The notes below the pieces were generated by a model. The model was given only the letters and a program-made list of their open reading frames with translations. It was not told the origin of the DNA and searched no databases. A DNA stretch of 64,000 bases. Source: Clostridia bacterium. GTDB taxonomy: Bacteria; Bacillota; Clostridia; Oscillospirales; Acutalibacteraceae. The stretch lies in NCBI GenBank assembly GCA_017937865.1, contig JAGBCU010000062.1:21746-85745 (forward strand). Reading direction: 5' to 3'. Shown here piece by piece: positions 26,346 through 35,283 of this stretch. Each line of letters starts with the position of its first letter. The first letter of the stretch is position 1. The position numbers and the translations under genes are program-made.

Positions 26346-26760
26346 CGGTCCTAATCTTAATATGCTGGGTATAAGAGAGCCTGATATTTACGGCAAGGAA
26401 ACTTATACCTCATTAATTGAAAAAATTGAAGCTTATGCTGAAAAGAAGAATGTCAACGTTAAATGTTATCAATCTAACCATGAGGGAGATTTAGTTGATG
26501 TTATTCAATTTGCTTACGGCGTTTATGACGGTATTGTTATAAATCCCGGGGCTTATACTCATACAAGTATAGCTATTCTTGATGCATTAAAAGCAGTCGG
26601 TATTCCTGCCGTTGAGGTGCATATATCCGACGTTGATGCAAGAGAGGATTTCAGAAAAATAAGCTATGTAAGACAAGCTTGTTTTGAAACAATAAGCGGT
26701 AAAGGTACTGACGGTTATCTTTTAGCAATAGATTCTTTAATAAAGAAGATGAAACAATGA
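26326..26760 (+). CDS. aroQ: 3-dehydroquinate dehydratase, type II
   Basis: AroQ dehydrates 3-dehydroquinate to 3-dehydroshikimate. The 144-residue protein has the type II pattern: INGPNLNMLGIREPDIYG with the catalytic Tyr and Arg, CYQSNHEGDLVD, INPGAYTHTSIAILDAL and VEVHISDVDARE. The ATG at 26326 is chosen over an upstream AGG-derived start because it gives the canonical MDILVINGPNLN N-terminus, with GAGGCGG in front. It overlaps the fused gene by 20 bases and aroA by 4. Confidence 0.96.
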   Translation: MDILVINGPNLNMLGIREPDIYGKETYTSLIEKIEAYAEKKNVNVKCYQSNHEGDLVDVIQFAYGVYDGIVINPGAYTHTSIAILDALKAVGIPAVEVHISDVDAREDFRKISYVRQACFETISGKGTDGYLLAIDSLIKKMKQ

Positions 26761-27965
26761 ACGTAGAAATTTTCCCATCGGTTGCTAAGGGCAAAATACA
26801 TCCGCCACCCTCAAAAAGCTGTGCCCATAGATTGCTTATATGTGCGGCGCTGAGTGACGGTGTGAGCAAAATATCCAATATCGGCTCTAACGACGATATT
26901 CTCGCAACCATAGATTGCTTGAAAAATTTAGGTGCTGATATTGATATTAACGGTGACGTTGTAACTGTTAAAGGTATTAATATTTCAAAAAAATCAAAAA
27001 CACTTCAGCTTAACTGTAACGAAAGCGGAAGTACCTTAAGATTTTTTATTCCATTAAGCCTGCTTTTAAGCGAAGAAACTGTTTTTTACGGAAGTGACAG
27101 GCTTCTTTCACGCCCCCAGAGCGTATATGAAGCGATTTTTAATGAGCAGGGTTGTTTTATTGAAAATGACGGAAAACAGCTTAAAACAGCAGGTGAGCTT
27201 AAATACGGTGTGTTTAAAATGAGAGGGGACGTCAGCAGTCAGTTTTTAACAGGTCTGCTTTTTGCTTTGCCTCTTCTTAATGGCGACAGTGAAATTGTTT
27301 TGACTACTCCTCTTGAAAGTGCACCTTACGTTGATATTACAATTGATGTTTTGTCAAAGTTTGGTGTTTCTGTTGAAAGAAAATCTGAAAGCAGTTTCTT
27401 TATTAAGGGTAATCAAAAGTATTTACCTCAGTCGCTTTCGGTTGAATGTGATTGGTCCAATGCCGCTTTTCTTGATGCGTTTAATCTTTCCGGTGGTAAC
27501 GTAGCCGTTGAAGGCTTAGATTACGAGAGCTGTCAGGGCGATAAGGCTTATAAAGGCTTTTATGAAAAGATTAAATCAGGTTGCCCCGAAATTGATATTT
27601 CGGATTGTCCTGATTTAGGTCCTGTTCTTATAGCAGTTTCAGCTATTTGCAACGGTGCTGTAATTAAAGGCACTAAAAGATTGAAAATCAAAGAGAGTGA
27701 CCGCGGTGAAGCAATGAGGCAAGAGCTCAAAAAGTTCGGTGTTGATATTACCGTAAATGAAGATTCTATCGTTATACCGAAAGCGAAGCTTTTAACCCCA
27801 ACCGAAAATCTTTGTTGCCACAATGACCATAGAATTGCGATGTCACTCGCTGTTTTGTGTAGCGTTGTCGGCGGTGTGCTTGAAAATGCACAATGTGTTA
27901 AAAAAAGTTATCCCGAGTTTTTTGATGATATAAAAACGCTTGGAATACAATATAAAATCATCTGA
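26757..27965 (+). CDS. aroA: 3-phosphoshikimate 1-carboxyvinyltransferase (EPSP synthase)
   Basis: AroA joins PEP to shikimate-3-phosphate. The 402-residue protein has PPSKSCAHRLLI (substrate lysine), NESGSTLRFFIPL, GDVSSQFLTGLLFALP, DWSNAAF, KIKESDRGEAM, and HNDHRIAMSLAVL at the C-terminus. It overlaps aroQ by the ATGA. AroA enzymes are the target of glyphosate; the class cannot be settled by eye. The next gene starts 15 bases later. Confidence 0.95.
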   Translation: MNVEIFPSVAKGKIHPPPSKSCAHRLLICAALSDGVSKISNIGSNDDILATIDCLKNLGADIDINGDVVTVKGINISKKSKTLQLNCNESGSTLRFFIPLSLLLSEETVFYGSDRLLSRPQSVYEAIFNEQGCFIENDGKQLKTAGELKYGVFKMRGDVSSQFLTGLLFALPLLNGDSEIVLTTPLESAPYVDITIDVLSKFGVSVERKSESSFFIKGNQKYLPQSLSVECDWSNAAFLDAFNLSGGNVAVEGLDYESCQGDKAYKGFYEKIKSGCPEIDISDCPDLGPVLIAVSAICNGAVIKGTKRLKIKESDRGEAMRQELKKFGVDITVNEDSIVIPKAKLLTPTENLCCHNDHRIAMSLAVLCSVVGGVLENAQCVKKSYPEFFDDIKTLGIQYKII

Positions 27966-27980
27966 TTGGAGATAATTAAA

Positions 27981-29009
27981 ATGAGTATGAATTTCAAAAG
28001 AAAACTTCCTATACCTATGGAAATTAAAGAGCAGTTTCCGTTAACTGCTAAAATGGCAGAACAAAAAGAGAAAAATGATGCTGAAATTAAAGCGGTTTTT
28101 ACCGGTGCTTCTGATAAATTTCTTCTTATAATCGGACCTTGCTCAGCTGATTCAAAAGAGCCCGTGCTTGAATATATTTCAAGACTTGCAGAGGTAAGAG
28201 AAAAGGTTAAGGATAAGATAGTTATTATTCCTCGTATCTATACAAATAAGCCCAGAACAACAGGCTCAGGCTATAAAGGAATGCTTCATCAGCCCGATCC
28301 AAACGAAAAACCCGATATGCTTCACGGCATTATCTCTATCCGTGAATTACATATGTGTGCACTTCGTGACTACGGATTTTCCTGTGCCGACGAAATGCTT
28401 TACCCCGCAAACTACCGTTATCTTTCAGACCTTCTTTCTTACGTTGCTATCGGTGCCCGTTCAGTTGAAAATCAGGAGCACAGACTCGTTTCAAGCGGTC
28501 TTGATATTCCCGTTGGTATGAAAAACCCGACCGGTGGTGATTTATCAGTTATGATGAATGCGGTTACCGCAGCTCAAAGCAGTCATACCTTCCTTTACAG
28601 AGGATGGGAGGTTGAAAGCGAGGGTAACCCTTATGCTCACGCAATTATGAGAGGTCTTGTTGACCGTGACGGTCACAGTATTTCTAACTATCACTACGAG
28701 GACCTTTTAAACCTTAATGAAGCTTATCAAAAATCAGGCTTAAAGAATCCCTCTTGTATAGTTGATGCAAACCATGCAAACTCCGGCAAGAAATATCTCG
28801 AACAGGTGAGAATCACAAAGGATATTCTCTATAGCAGAAATCATAACGACGATATCAAAAAGCTTGTTAAAGGTATAATGATTGAAAGCTACCTTGAAGA
28901 CGGTGCTCAAAAAATCGGTGACGGCGTTTTCGGAAAATCAATAACTGACCCTTGTCTTGGTTGGGAAAAAACCGAAAAGCTTATCTACGATATTGCAGAG
29001 CAGGCTTAA
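27981..29009 (+). CDS. aroF: 3-deoxy-7-phosphoheptulonate synthase (class I, AroFGH type)
   Basis: DAHP synthase condenses PEP with erythrose-4-phosphate, the first shikimate step. The 342-residue protein has IIGPCSADS, YTNKPRTTGSGYKGMLHQPDP, the metal ligand region YRYLSDLLSYVAIGARSVENQEHR, VGMKNPTGGDLS and VDANHANSGKK, which define the AroG/F/H class. The ATG at 27981 is chosen because TTGGAG (27966-27970) is its ribosome site, not a start. It is the last gene of the operon, followed at once by a strong terminator, so the first enzyme of the pathway is the last gene. Confidence 0.95.
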   Translation: MSMNFKRKLPIPMEIKEQFPLTAKMAEQKEKNDAEIKAVFTGASDKFLLIIGPCSADSKEPVLEYISRLAEVREKVKDKIVIIPRIYTNKPRTTGSGYKGMLHQPDPNEKPDMLHGIISIRELHMCALRDYGFSCADEMLYPANYRYLSDLLSYVAIGARSVENQEHRLVSSGLDIPVGMKNPTGGDLSVMMNAVTAAQSSHTFLYRGWEVESEGNPYAHAIMRGLVDRDGHSISNYHYEDLLNLNEAYQKSGLKNPSCIVDANHANSGKKYLEQVRITKDILYSRNHNDDIKKLVKGIMIESYLEDGAQKIGDGVFGKSITDPCLGWEKTEKLIYDIAEQA

Positions 29010-29018
29010 TATAGTATA

Positions 29019-29057
29019 ATAATTCTGTGGTGGATAGCACCGCAGAATTATTTTTTT
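29019..29057 (+). terminator. Terminator of the aromatic operon
   Basis: Arms 29019-29032 and 29038-29051 form a 14-bp stem (one G-U) with a 5-base loop, and a seven-base T-run follows. Confidence 0.93.
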
Positions 29058-29061
29058 ATTG

Positions 29062-29090
29062 TGAAACTTTTTTGAAGCTAAAAACGTTTA
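29062..29090 (+). promoter_or_regulatory. ECF-type promoter before the sigma factor gene
   Basis: TGAAAC (29062-29067), a 17-base spacer and CGTTTA (29085-29090) match the TGAAAC/CGT pattern recognised by Gram-positive ECF sigma factors such as SigW, SigX and SigM. It lies about 20 bases before the start of an ECF sigma gene, which suggests autoregulation. Confidence 0.65.
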
Positions 29091-29111
29091 TTAAGTGAAG
29101 GGGGTGATACC

Positions 29112-29627
29112 TTGCGGGATAGAGAGCTTGTACAACAAGCAAAATACGGTGACAAAGAAGCCTTATCGCAAATTGTCAGACGTTATTATAATGAAATTTA
29201 TCTTTTTATATATCGAAGGCTTGGTGATAGCTATTCAGCAGAGGATATCACTCAAGAGGTATTCCTGAAATTTACTCAGTGTTTACCTCAATATAAAGAG
29301 AAGGATAAACTAAAAAGCTACTTACTGTCTATAGCAATTAATTGCTCTAACGACTACTACCGAAAAGCAAAACGTGAGGTTTTATCTGAAGAAATTGAAA
29401 TTACGGAAGAAGCAGAAAACAGCTTTGATTCAGATATGCGTGAATGTATAAAATCTGCATTATTACAGTTACCTGATGAACAAAGGAACGTAATAATTTT
29501 GCGGTATTATCACGATTTAAAAATCAGAGAAATATCACGTATTACAAGCTGTTCTCAATCAACGGTAAAATCGAGATTATACCGTGGCGAGAACCAACTG
29601 AAAGAAATTTTGAAAGGAGTTTTATGA
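29112..29627 (+). CDS. ECF-family RNA polymerase sigma factor
   Basis: The 171-residue protein has sigma region 2 (about 10-75, with IYLFIYRRLGDSYSAEDITQE in the -10 recognition helices) and region 4 (about 115-170, LPDEQRNVIILRYYHDLKIREIS then a helix-turn-helix SCSQSTVKSRLYRG). Regions 1 and 3 are absent, which defines the ECF group. The TTG start has a strong AAGGGGGTGAT before it. Its gene is the first of five in a rightward operon with a membrane protein, an ABC ATPase and two permeases. An ECF-type promoter upstream suggests that it drives its own operon. Confidence 0.93.
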   Translation: MRDRELVQQAKYGDKEALSQIVRRYYNEIYLFIYRRLGDSYSAEDITQEVFLKFTQCLPQYKEKDKLKSYLLSIAINCSNDYYRKAKREVLSEEIEITEEAENSFDSDMRECIKSALLQLPDEQRNVIILRYYHDLKIREISRITSCSQSTVKSRLYRGENQLKEILKGVL

Positions 29628-30389
29628 TTGAAAAATAAAGAAATTAAATCTGCGTTAGATTATTATGACGTTAAATTACCCGACGAAGATAAAATCGAAT
29701 CAACAGTTTTAAACGTTATAAATAGTCAGCGTACCGTAAAAACTCCCGAACTATCCTTTAAAAGAATAATTATAAGTCAAATCAGTAGCGTAAAAAACTC
29801 ATTTTGGTTTTTCTCTTTTTTGTTTTTGATAGTCATTGTTTTTATGTATTTAAAAATTGACAGTGAATATACAACGCTGTTTTTGTTTTCAACAACGCCG
29901 TTTTTGAATATTATTGCATTGCCTACATTGTTTTTTACTTTTAACAGAGAAAGAATGGAGCTGGAAGGTACTTGTCTTATCAAGCCTGCAACTGTGTTTT
30001 CGGCTAAATCTGTAATTTGCGGTGCGCTTGATTTAATTCTGATACTCTTTGCGGTATTAATATCTGCGATTGTGACCGATGTACCTGTTTTACAAAGTGC
30101 TTTTTTAGGTTTTTTAGGTTATACAAGCTCCGCTTTCATAGCGATGTGCTTTAGCTTGTTTTTTAAAACCCAGGTTGCGATGGCGGTAACGTCTGCTATC
30201 TATGCGGTTGCAGTTTCTTCCGTATTCGTTTTTGAAGATGTTGCGAATTTTATTTTAAATATGAATTTTGCAACGCTGTCAATAATATTCCTTCTGTTTT
30301 TCTTATTGCTCTCAGGAGTAGTGTATTATACAAAAAACAATTACAAATATGAAAGGGTGGTATTCTTGTATGGAACTGAAAATATCTAA
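29628..30389 (+). CDS. Polytopic membrane protein, candidate anti-sigma or ABC-associated protein
   Basis: The 253-residue protein has a soluble N-terminus of about 55 residues and then about six hydrophobic segments ending near the C-terminus. I recognise no specific family. Its place directly after an ECF sigma gene, and the cytoplasmic N-terminal arm, fit a membrane anti-sigma factor, but an extra transport subunit is equally possible. The TTG start lies directly after the sigma-factor stop codon, with AAAGGAG about 9 bases upstream. It overlaps the ATPase gene region by 20 bases. Confidence 0.72.
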   Translation: MKNKEIKSALDYYDVKLPDEDKIESTVLNVINSQRTVKTPELSFKRIIISQISSVKNSFWFFSFLFLIVIVFMYLKIDSEYTTLFLFSTTPFLNIIALPTLFFTFNRERMELEGTCLIKPATVFSAKSVICGALDLILILFAVLISAIVTDVPVLQSAFLGFLGYTSSAFIAMCFSLFFKTQVAMAVTSAIYAVAVSSVFVFEDVANFILNMNFATLSIIFLLFFLLLSGVVYYTKNNYKYERVVFLYGTENI

Positions 30390-31257
30390 TATTACAAAAA
30401 AGTACGGTGATAAAATTGCCGTTGATAACGTGAACGTCACTTTAGAAAACGGTGTTTGCGCACTTTTAGGTGCCAACGGTAGCGGTAAAACTACTCTTAT
30501 GAGAATGATTGCAGGCGTTCTCGGTAATACTAAGGGGAGCATTTCTCTTGACGGAAGAAACATAGAAATACTTGATTCTGCATACAGAAATGTTCTCGGA
30601 TATTTACCTCAGAATTTTGGTTGCTATAAGGATTTTAAAGTAAAAGACTTTCTTTTGTATATGTGTGCATTAAAAGGTTTAGACGGTAAATTCGCAAAAA
30701 AACGTTGCGAAGAGATGCTTTTAAAGGTTGGGCTTGAAAATGTTTCTAATAAAAAAATAGGTGCGTTATCAGGCGGTATGAAGCAACGTTTAGGAATTGC
30801 TCAGGCGCTATTAAATGACCCGACAATTTTAATTCTCGATGAGCCAACGGCAGGTCTTGACCCTAAAGAAAGAATAAGGTTCAGAAATCTTATTTGTGAG
30901 CTTTCAAAAGACCGTATAATCATTTACGCTACACATATTGTTTCGGATATTTCTTATATTGCTGATAGAGTATTGTTAATGAAAGCAGGGAGAATTGTTG
31001 CTGATGGTTCAACAGAAGAGCTTCTGAATATCGTCAAAGGTAAGGTGTGGTCTGTAGATATAATGCGAAATGAGCTTGAATCTTACCAAAATAAATATAG
31101 TGTCGGTGCTATTTCCGACAGTAAAATAAAAGATGTTAACGTAAGAATCGTTAGCGACGTAAAGCCTGACGAAAAAGCTATAGAAGCTTTACCCGACCTT
31201 GACGACGTTTATTTATATTATTTCGGTGAGGTGGCGGAAGTTGAAAACAGTAATTAA
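30370..31257 (+). CDS. ABC transporter ATP-binding protein
   Basis: The 295-residue protein has Walker A LGANGSGKTT, Q-loop YLPQNFG, signature ALSGGMKQRLG, Walker B LILDEPTAG and the H-loop THIV. It resembles ATPases of ABC-2 exporters for antimicrobial peptides or lipids. The C-terminal 80 residues after the ATPase core are of the usual regulatory type. The ATG at 30370 is preferred over an ATG at 30349 because AAAGGGTGG lies before it and the protein then starts with the normal MELKISNITKKYG strand. It overlaps the upstream gene by 20 bases and the downstream permease by 17. Confidence 0.93.
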   Translation: MELKISNITKKYGDKIAVDNVNVTLENGVCALLGANGSGKTTLMRMIAGVLGNTKGSISLDGRNIEILDSAYRNVLGYLPQNFGCYKDFKVKDFLLYMCALKGLDGKFAKKRCEEMLLKVGLENVSNKKIGALSGGMKQRLGIAQALLNDPTILILDEPTAGLDPKERIRFRNLICELSKDRIIIYATHIVSDISYIADRVLLMKAGRIVADGSTEELLNIVKGKVWSVDIMRNELESYQNKYSVGAISDSKIKDVNVRIVSDVKPDEKAIEALPDLDDVYLYYFGEVAEVENSN

Positions 31258-32500
31258 ATACGAACTTATCAAAATATTTAATTCAAGGTTAGCTTCCGTA
31301 GTGCTTTTAATTGCTTTTGTTATATCTGTTGGCGTTTCCGGATTTAATGCTATTCAATATAAAACAGGGGAAAAGGGCTACTATAAAATTAATGATATGA
31401 ACGGTAATCAGTTTCCCGATGTATTTGTATCGGCTGAAAATATTGATACTCTTGTTTCTCAATTGAATGAATTTGAATCGAGGGAAGAAATATACGAAAC
31501 AGATGCAGGTATAGTAAATACTTATGTGGGTATTACCTTTAAAGGAAAATATGATATTGATAAAAGTGCGTTGCTCCGTGCGGTTTCAAACGGTGAAATT
31601 ACAAATGCTGAATATCACAAGGCTTTAAGCGATTACCAATCAGCGCCTTGTATAAAAAAAGAGTATTTAGCTGATTACTTTGAATTATATTATCCGGTTT
31701 CTTGCTATAGCAGTATTTCAAATAACATCGAATCAACTCTTCAATGGTTGATTGAAGATGATTTAGGCAATTTATATGAAACTTCAAAGCTTGCAAAGGT
31801 TATAAGAGAAGAACAAGCTTTAAACAAAGGTGTTGTTTTTACGTATGACTACGGTTGGAGTTTAGGTGAAGAAATGCTTTCGTATCTCGTGCCTCTGTAT
31901 CTTATTGTTGTTGTATTCGGTCTTTGTAATATGTTCTCCGGTGAGTATTCTCTTGGTACAGATTCCCTGGTTAAATCAACTTTCCGCGGTAGAAAAAAGT
32001 TTGTATTGATGAAATATTCAACGGCTATAATCTATTGTTTTATTTGTTCTGTTGCCATAATTGTTATTTGTTATTTACCTTCACTTGTTTTGTTAGGCTT
32101 TTCAGGTTATAACGTAGGTACTGTCTATACCAATATTGAAATGTTACTTTTAAAATTTGTTTCTTTATTAATAGGCGGTATTAGTATAAGCACTGTAGTT
32201 ATGTTCTTTTCAAGCTTATTTAATAAGCTTATATACGTTCTTTTTGCTTCTGTGATTACTGCGGTTATTCCTTATATATTACTATACATACCGAATCTGG
32301 ATTTTACTTCACAAATAATTTTACACCTATTGCCTTTCAATCTTTCGTTTGATTCATATTGGTTGTTTGATAATTATATTTCAATAGATATCATTGAAAT
32401 ATTTTGCTTTATTCCCGCAGTTGTTTTTAACGTTATAAGCTCAGTTACAGTTTACTTTATGACGGTAAAATCCTTTTCAAAACATAGAATAATGAATTGA
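31241..32500 (+). CDS. ABC-2 type permease, first paralog
   Basis: The 419-residue protein has one N-terminal transmembrane segment, a long extracytoplasmic domain of about 180 residues, and five or six further segments (about 215-415). The extracellular part has the QYKTGEKG...DMNGNQFPDVFVSAENI pattern also found in the next gene, so the two are tandem paralogs. TTG at 31241 is preferred because GAGGTGG (31228-31234) precedes it; a more upstream start is unsupported. Together with the ATPase it would form an exporter. The substrate is unknown. Confidence 0.83.
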   Translation: MKTVIKYELIKIFNSRLASVVLLIAFVISVGVSGFNAIQYKTGEKGYYKINDMNGNQFPDVFVSAENIDTLVSQLNEFESREEIYETDAGIVNTYVGITFKGKYDIDKSALLRAVSNGEITNAEYHKALSDYQSAPCIKKEYLADYFELYYPVSCYSSISNNIESTLQWLIEDDLGNLYETSKLAKVIREEQALNKGVVFTYDYGWSLGEEMLSYLVPLYLIVVVFGLCNMFSGEYSLGTDSLVKSTFRGRKKFVLMKYSTAIIYCFICSVAIIVICYLPSLVLLGFSGYNVGTVYTNIEMLLLKFVSLLIGGISISTVVMFFSSLFNKLIYVLFASVITAVIPYILLYIPNLDFTSQIILHLLPFNLSFDSYWLFDNYISIDIIEIFCFIPAVVFNVISSVTVYFMTVKSFSKHRIMN

Positions 32501-32509
32501 GGTGGTTTT

Positions 32510-33802
32510 GTGGGTAACCTTATTAAATTTGAATTGAAAAAAATATTTCAAAATAAGCTTTGTTTTGCCGTAATTATTCTTGTGTTAATCGGCAGCTTAG
32601 CTTTAACGGGTTATAATTTATCCCAATATAAAAGCGGGGTAAGAGGCGAGTACGCCCTTAGCGATATGGACGGTAGAAAAATGCCCGAGGTTTTCGTTTC
32701 AAACGAAAACATTGAAGCACTCAAAGCACGGTTAGATGAATTTGAAGCAAACGACGAAATTTACACAACCTCTGAGGAAGTAGAAAAAGAATTAGTTTAT
32801 GTTAACGGTGTTGCTAAAAACCCTTATAAGTGTGAGTACAACGGTAAATATGAATTTGATTTAGGTGAAATTATAAATAAATACGAAGCAGGTGAGATTA
32901 CTGAAGAAGAGTATTTATCTATAATTCAGAATAACGATAATTTACCTTTTATCCGTTTAGAATATTTACCTGAGTATTTTGAGCTTTACGCACCCGTTAA
33001 GGAATATAACCAACAGATTAACGGTATAAAAGAGTTGCGGGAAACCGCCAACTCTGCTAAAGGAACTGTTGATGAAAAAATTTATCTTCATAAGGCTGAG
33101 GTAATTGAAAAATCTTTAGAAGAGGGCTTTACCTACGGCTATGATTACGGTTGGGAATCAGCTTTCCATTCGTTTTCAGATGGTACAATATCGCTTCTTT
33201 TAGTTGCGGTTGTTATTATGGGTGTCTGTAACTTGTTCTCAAATGAATATTCTTACAGAACAGCTGAGTTGATTATAGTAAGTAAAAACGGTAAAAAGAA
33301 AACTGTTTCAGCTAAAATAATTGCTTCCGTGATTTACGCTGTTATTTGTTCGCTAGTTTTTTGTGCAATAGTATTTTCTGTTAATTTTGCTTTTCTCGGT
33401 GCAGAGGGTATGAACGTCGGCGTTGGTATCAGCAACCTTGAAAGAGCGTGTTTATCAATACCCTTTATTACCCTCGGTTGTATTATAATCGCTTTGCTGT
33501 CTCTTGCCGTATCTTCGCTCTTTAGCAAGCCCGTTGTTTCAACCTTTGGTGCATTGTTTATAGGCTTTTTCCCAATGATTTTAAATTTCTACGTTTTATT
33601 AGAGGAGCCGTTAGAAACATTAACAAAAATTACTCCCGTTATGATGATTTGCGGAAATTATATAACTTATGACGATTTTATCGTTATCGGTGAAAACGTT
33701 TTAAGTATAGTAACAATGTTTATTCCTGTATCAATATTGCTGTTTGTTTTAACGTCGGTAATTTGTATGGTTAAATTTTGCAAGTATCAGGTTAAGAATT
33801 AA
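32510..33802 (+). CDS. ABC-2 type permease, second paralog
   Basis: The 430-residue protein has the same layout as its neighbour: an N-terminal membrane segment, a large extracytoplasmic domain with QYKSGVRG, DMDGRKMPEVFVSNENI and LDEFEANDEIY, then six membrane segments. The match to the preceding permease suggests duplication and a heterodimeric exporter. The GTG start has GAGGTGG upstream and lies 9 bases after the previous stop. It is the last gene of the sigma-factor operon. Confidence 0.85.
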   Translation: MGNLIKFELKKIFQNKLCFAVIILVLIGSLALTGYNLSQYKSGVRGEYALSDMDGRKMPEVFVSNENIEALKARLDEFEANDEIYTTSEEVEKELVYVNGVAKNPYKCEYNGKYEFDLGEIINKYEAGEITEEEYLSIIQNNDNLPFIRLEYLPEYFELYAPVKEYNQQINGIKELRETANSAKGTVDEKIYLHKAEVIEKSLEEGFTYGYDYGWESAFHSFSDGTISLLLVAVVIMGVCNLFSNEYSYRTAELIIVSKNGKKKTVSAKIIASVIYAVICSLVFCAIVFSVNFAFLGAEGMNVGVGISNLERACLSIPFITLGCIIIALLSLAVSSLFSKPVVSTFGALFIGFFPMILNFYVLLEEPLETLTKITPVMMICGNYITYDDFIVIGENVLSIVTMFIPVSILLFVLTSVICMVKFCKYQVKN

Positions 33803-33806
33803 GAAA

Positions 33807-33839
33807 TCACCCCAACGACTCTCTGAATCGTTGGGGTGA
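33807..33839. terminator. Terminator between convergent genes (ABC permease and metallophosphoesterase)
   Basis: Arms 33807-33818 and 33828-33839 form a perfect 12-bp stem with a 9-base loop. The T-runs are short on both sides. Confidence 0.8.
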
Positions 33840-33859
33840 AATGTTATTATCTATTAATT

Positions 33860-35278
33860 TCAAAATTCACAAAACCAATTGTTGTTATCAAGAGGACCGC
33901 CCGTCATAATTTCGTGGGCTGCATCTTTAATATGGGTTAACGTTCTTATAAGTCCGCCGTTTTTAATACGGAGCTTTTTAACTATTTTAAGCGGTAAAGC
34001 AAGAGCCTGAGTGAAAACTGTATAGTAAGCAGAGCCTTCCTCATGCTTTACAAGTGAGCCGTCAAGAATTGAACAAAAAGCACTGAATACCATATCGGTA
34101 ACTTTTACGTCAGCAATTTCTTTAGCAGCCTTTTTATCAATAGCCTTGCCAAAAGTAATAAAGTTCATTATTCTTGCAGCCTTTTTAACTGTAAGCTTAT
34201 CAAGCCATTTTAAAACGGGTCTTGCAACTATCCATATTTTACTTGCTTTTTCAGCACCTAAACCGATTGCCTCAACAACTGCTAAAAACTTATCTTTCTC
34301 GTTAATTGCTGCAGATTTAATAATATCACTGAAAAGTGCAGTAGCGTGATTTTTGAGAAAATCGTTTGTATATTCTTTACCGTTGTGAGTGAAATTTTCC
34401 GTGTGCTCTGTTTTTATATCAATACCGTCATTATAAACGTCGCAGTAGAGAATCGGGGCAGGGTAGCCACTAATAGACCCTGCATTTATTTCGTAAAAAT
34501 GCTTACCGCTTTCTGCAACGAATTTTCTTATTGATTGCATATGAGAGTGACCCGTAAACATAACGGGGAAATCAATATTTGTAAATTTTGTGCATTGATT
34601 TATTCTGTGGTCAACTGAGCCTTTGCCGTTAATAGCTCTCTGTAATTCAGTTAAAAATAGGTGGTGATGTTGCATACCGAAAACAACGTCACCGCGTTTT
34701 TTAGCTTCATTTACCTGCACCGCAATCCAGCTAAAATGCTCGTCAGAATAACCGGAACTGCCATAACCGTCCTGGTCGTCATCAAGGCAGAAAATACTTA
34801 CACCATCACACGGGCGAACAACGTATGAAACCTTGTTCTGATGAGTATAAAAGGTTGAAACAGCATCACTTATGCCGAAATCCTTGTAAAACTCTGCAAG
34901 CTCCTCGGGTGGAACCGTTTCAACGTCGTGATAGATTTTGTCGCCCTCATATCTTCTCGGATTACCGTCGCAACACCAATCGTGAGTTGCGGTAATAACG
35001 TAAACGGGCATAATCTTTTTGAATTCGTAAAGAATTTCTCTCATTTCCTCGTGAGATACTCTTTCGCCGTCGTTTGAAAGGTCACCTGCAATAAGAAGAA
35101 AATTTGCATCAGAGTTTTTTATTAACTCAAGAGCCGCGAGTATAGTTCCGCGGCTCTGTGCTAACATTTTTTGGTCTGAACCTGCTCTTCTTTCATAAGC
35201 CTTACCCGTATTACCTAATTTTTCGGAGTAATAATGTGGGTCAGCAATGAGAGCAAATTTTGTAATAAATTTATCCAT
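33860..35278 (-). CDS. Metallophosphoesterase, 472 residues
   Basis: The protein has metallophosphoesterase motifs DPHYY, GDLSNDGE, ATHDW, MQHHHLF and GHSHMQ in the first 270 residues. A C-terminal helical region of about 170 residues has no recognised motif. There is no signal peptide. The ATG at 35278 is chosen over a TTG at 35290, although neither has a strong ribosome site, so translation may be coupled to the preceding lipoprotein gene, which ends 5 bases before. The substrate is unknown; the cluster does not indicate it. Confidence 0.8.
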   Translation of the reverse strand: MDKFITKFALIADPHYYSEKLGNTGKAYERRAGSDQKMLAQSRGTILAALELIKNSDANFLLIAGDLSNDGERVSHEEMREILYEFKKIMPVYVITATHDWCCDGNPRRYEGDKIYHDVETVPPEELAEFYKDFGISDAVSTFYTHQNKVSYVVRPCDGVSIFCLDDDQDGYGSSGYSDEHFSWIAVQVNEAKKRGDVVFGMQHHHLFLTELQRAINGKGSVDHRINQCTKFTNIDFPVMFTGHSHMQSIRKFVAESGKHFYEINAGSISGYPAPILYCDVYNDGIDIKTEHTENFTHNGKEYTNDFLKNHATALFSDIIKSAAINEKDKFLAVVEAIGLGAEKASKIWIVARPVLKWLDKLTVKKAARIMNFITFGKAIDKKAAKEIADVKVTDMVFSAFCSILDGSLVKHEEGSAYYTVFTQALALPLKIVKKLRIKNGGLIRTLTHIKDAAHEIMTGGPLDNNNWFCEF

Positions 35279-35283
35279 AACAA

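Noticed and set aside
29024..29046. GGTGG...ACCGC resembling the T-box antiterminator word
   Set aside because: It lies only about 20 bases after the DAHP synthase stop, forms the perfect stem of that operon's terminator, and there is no upstream stem I or specifier loop.
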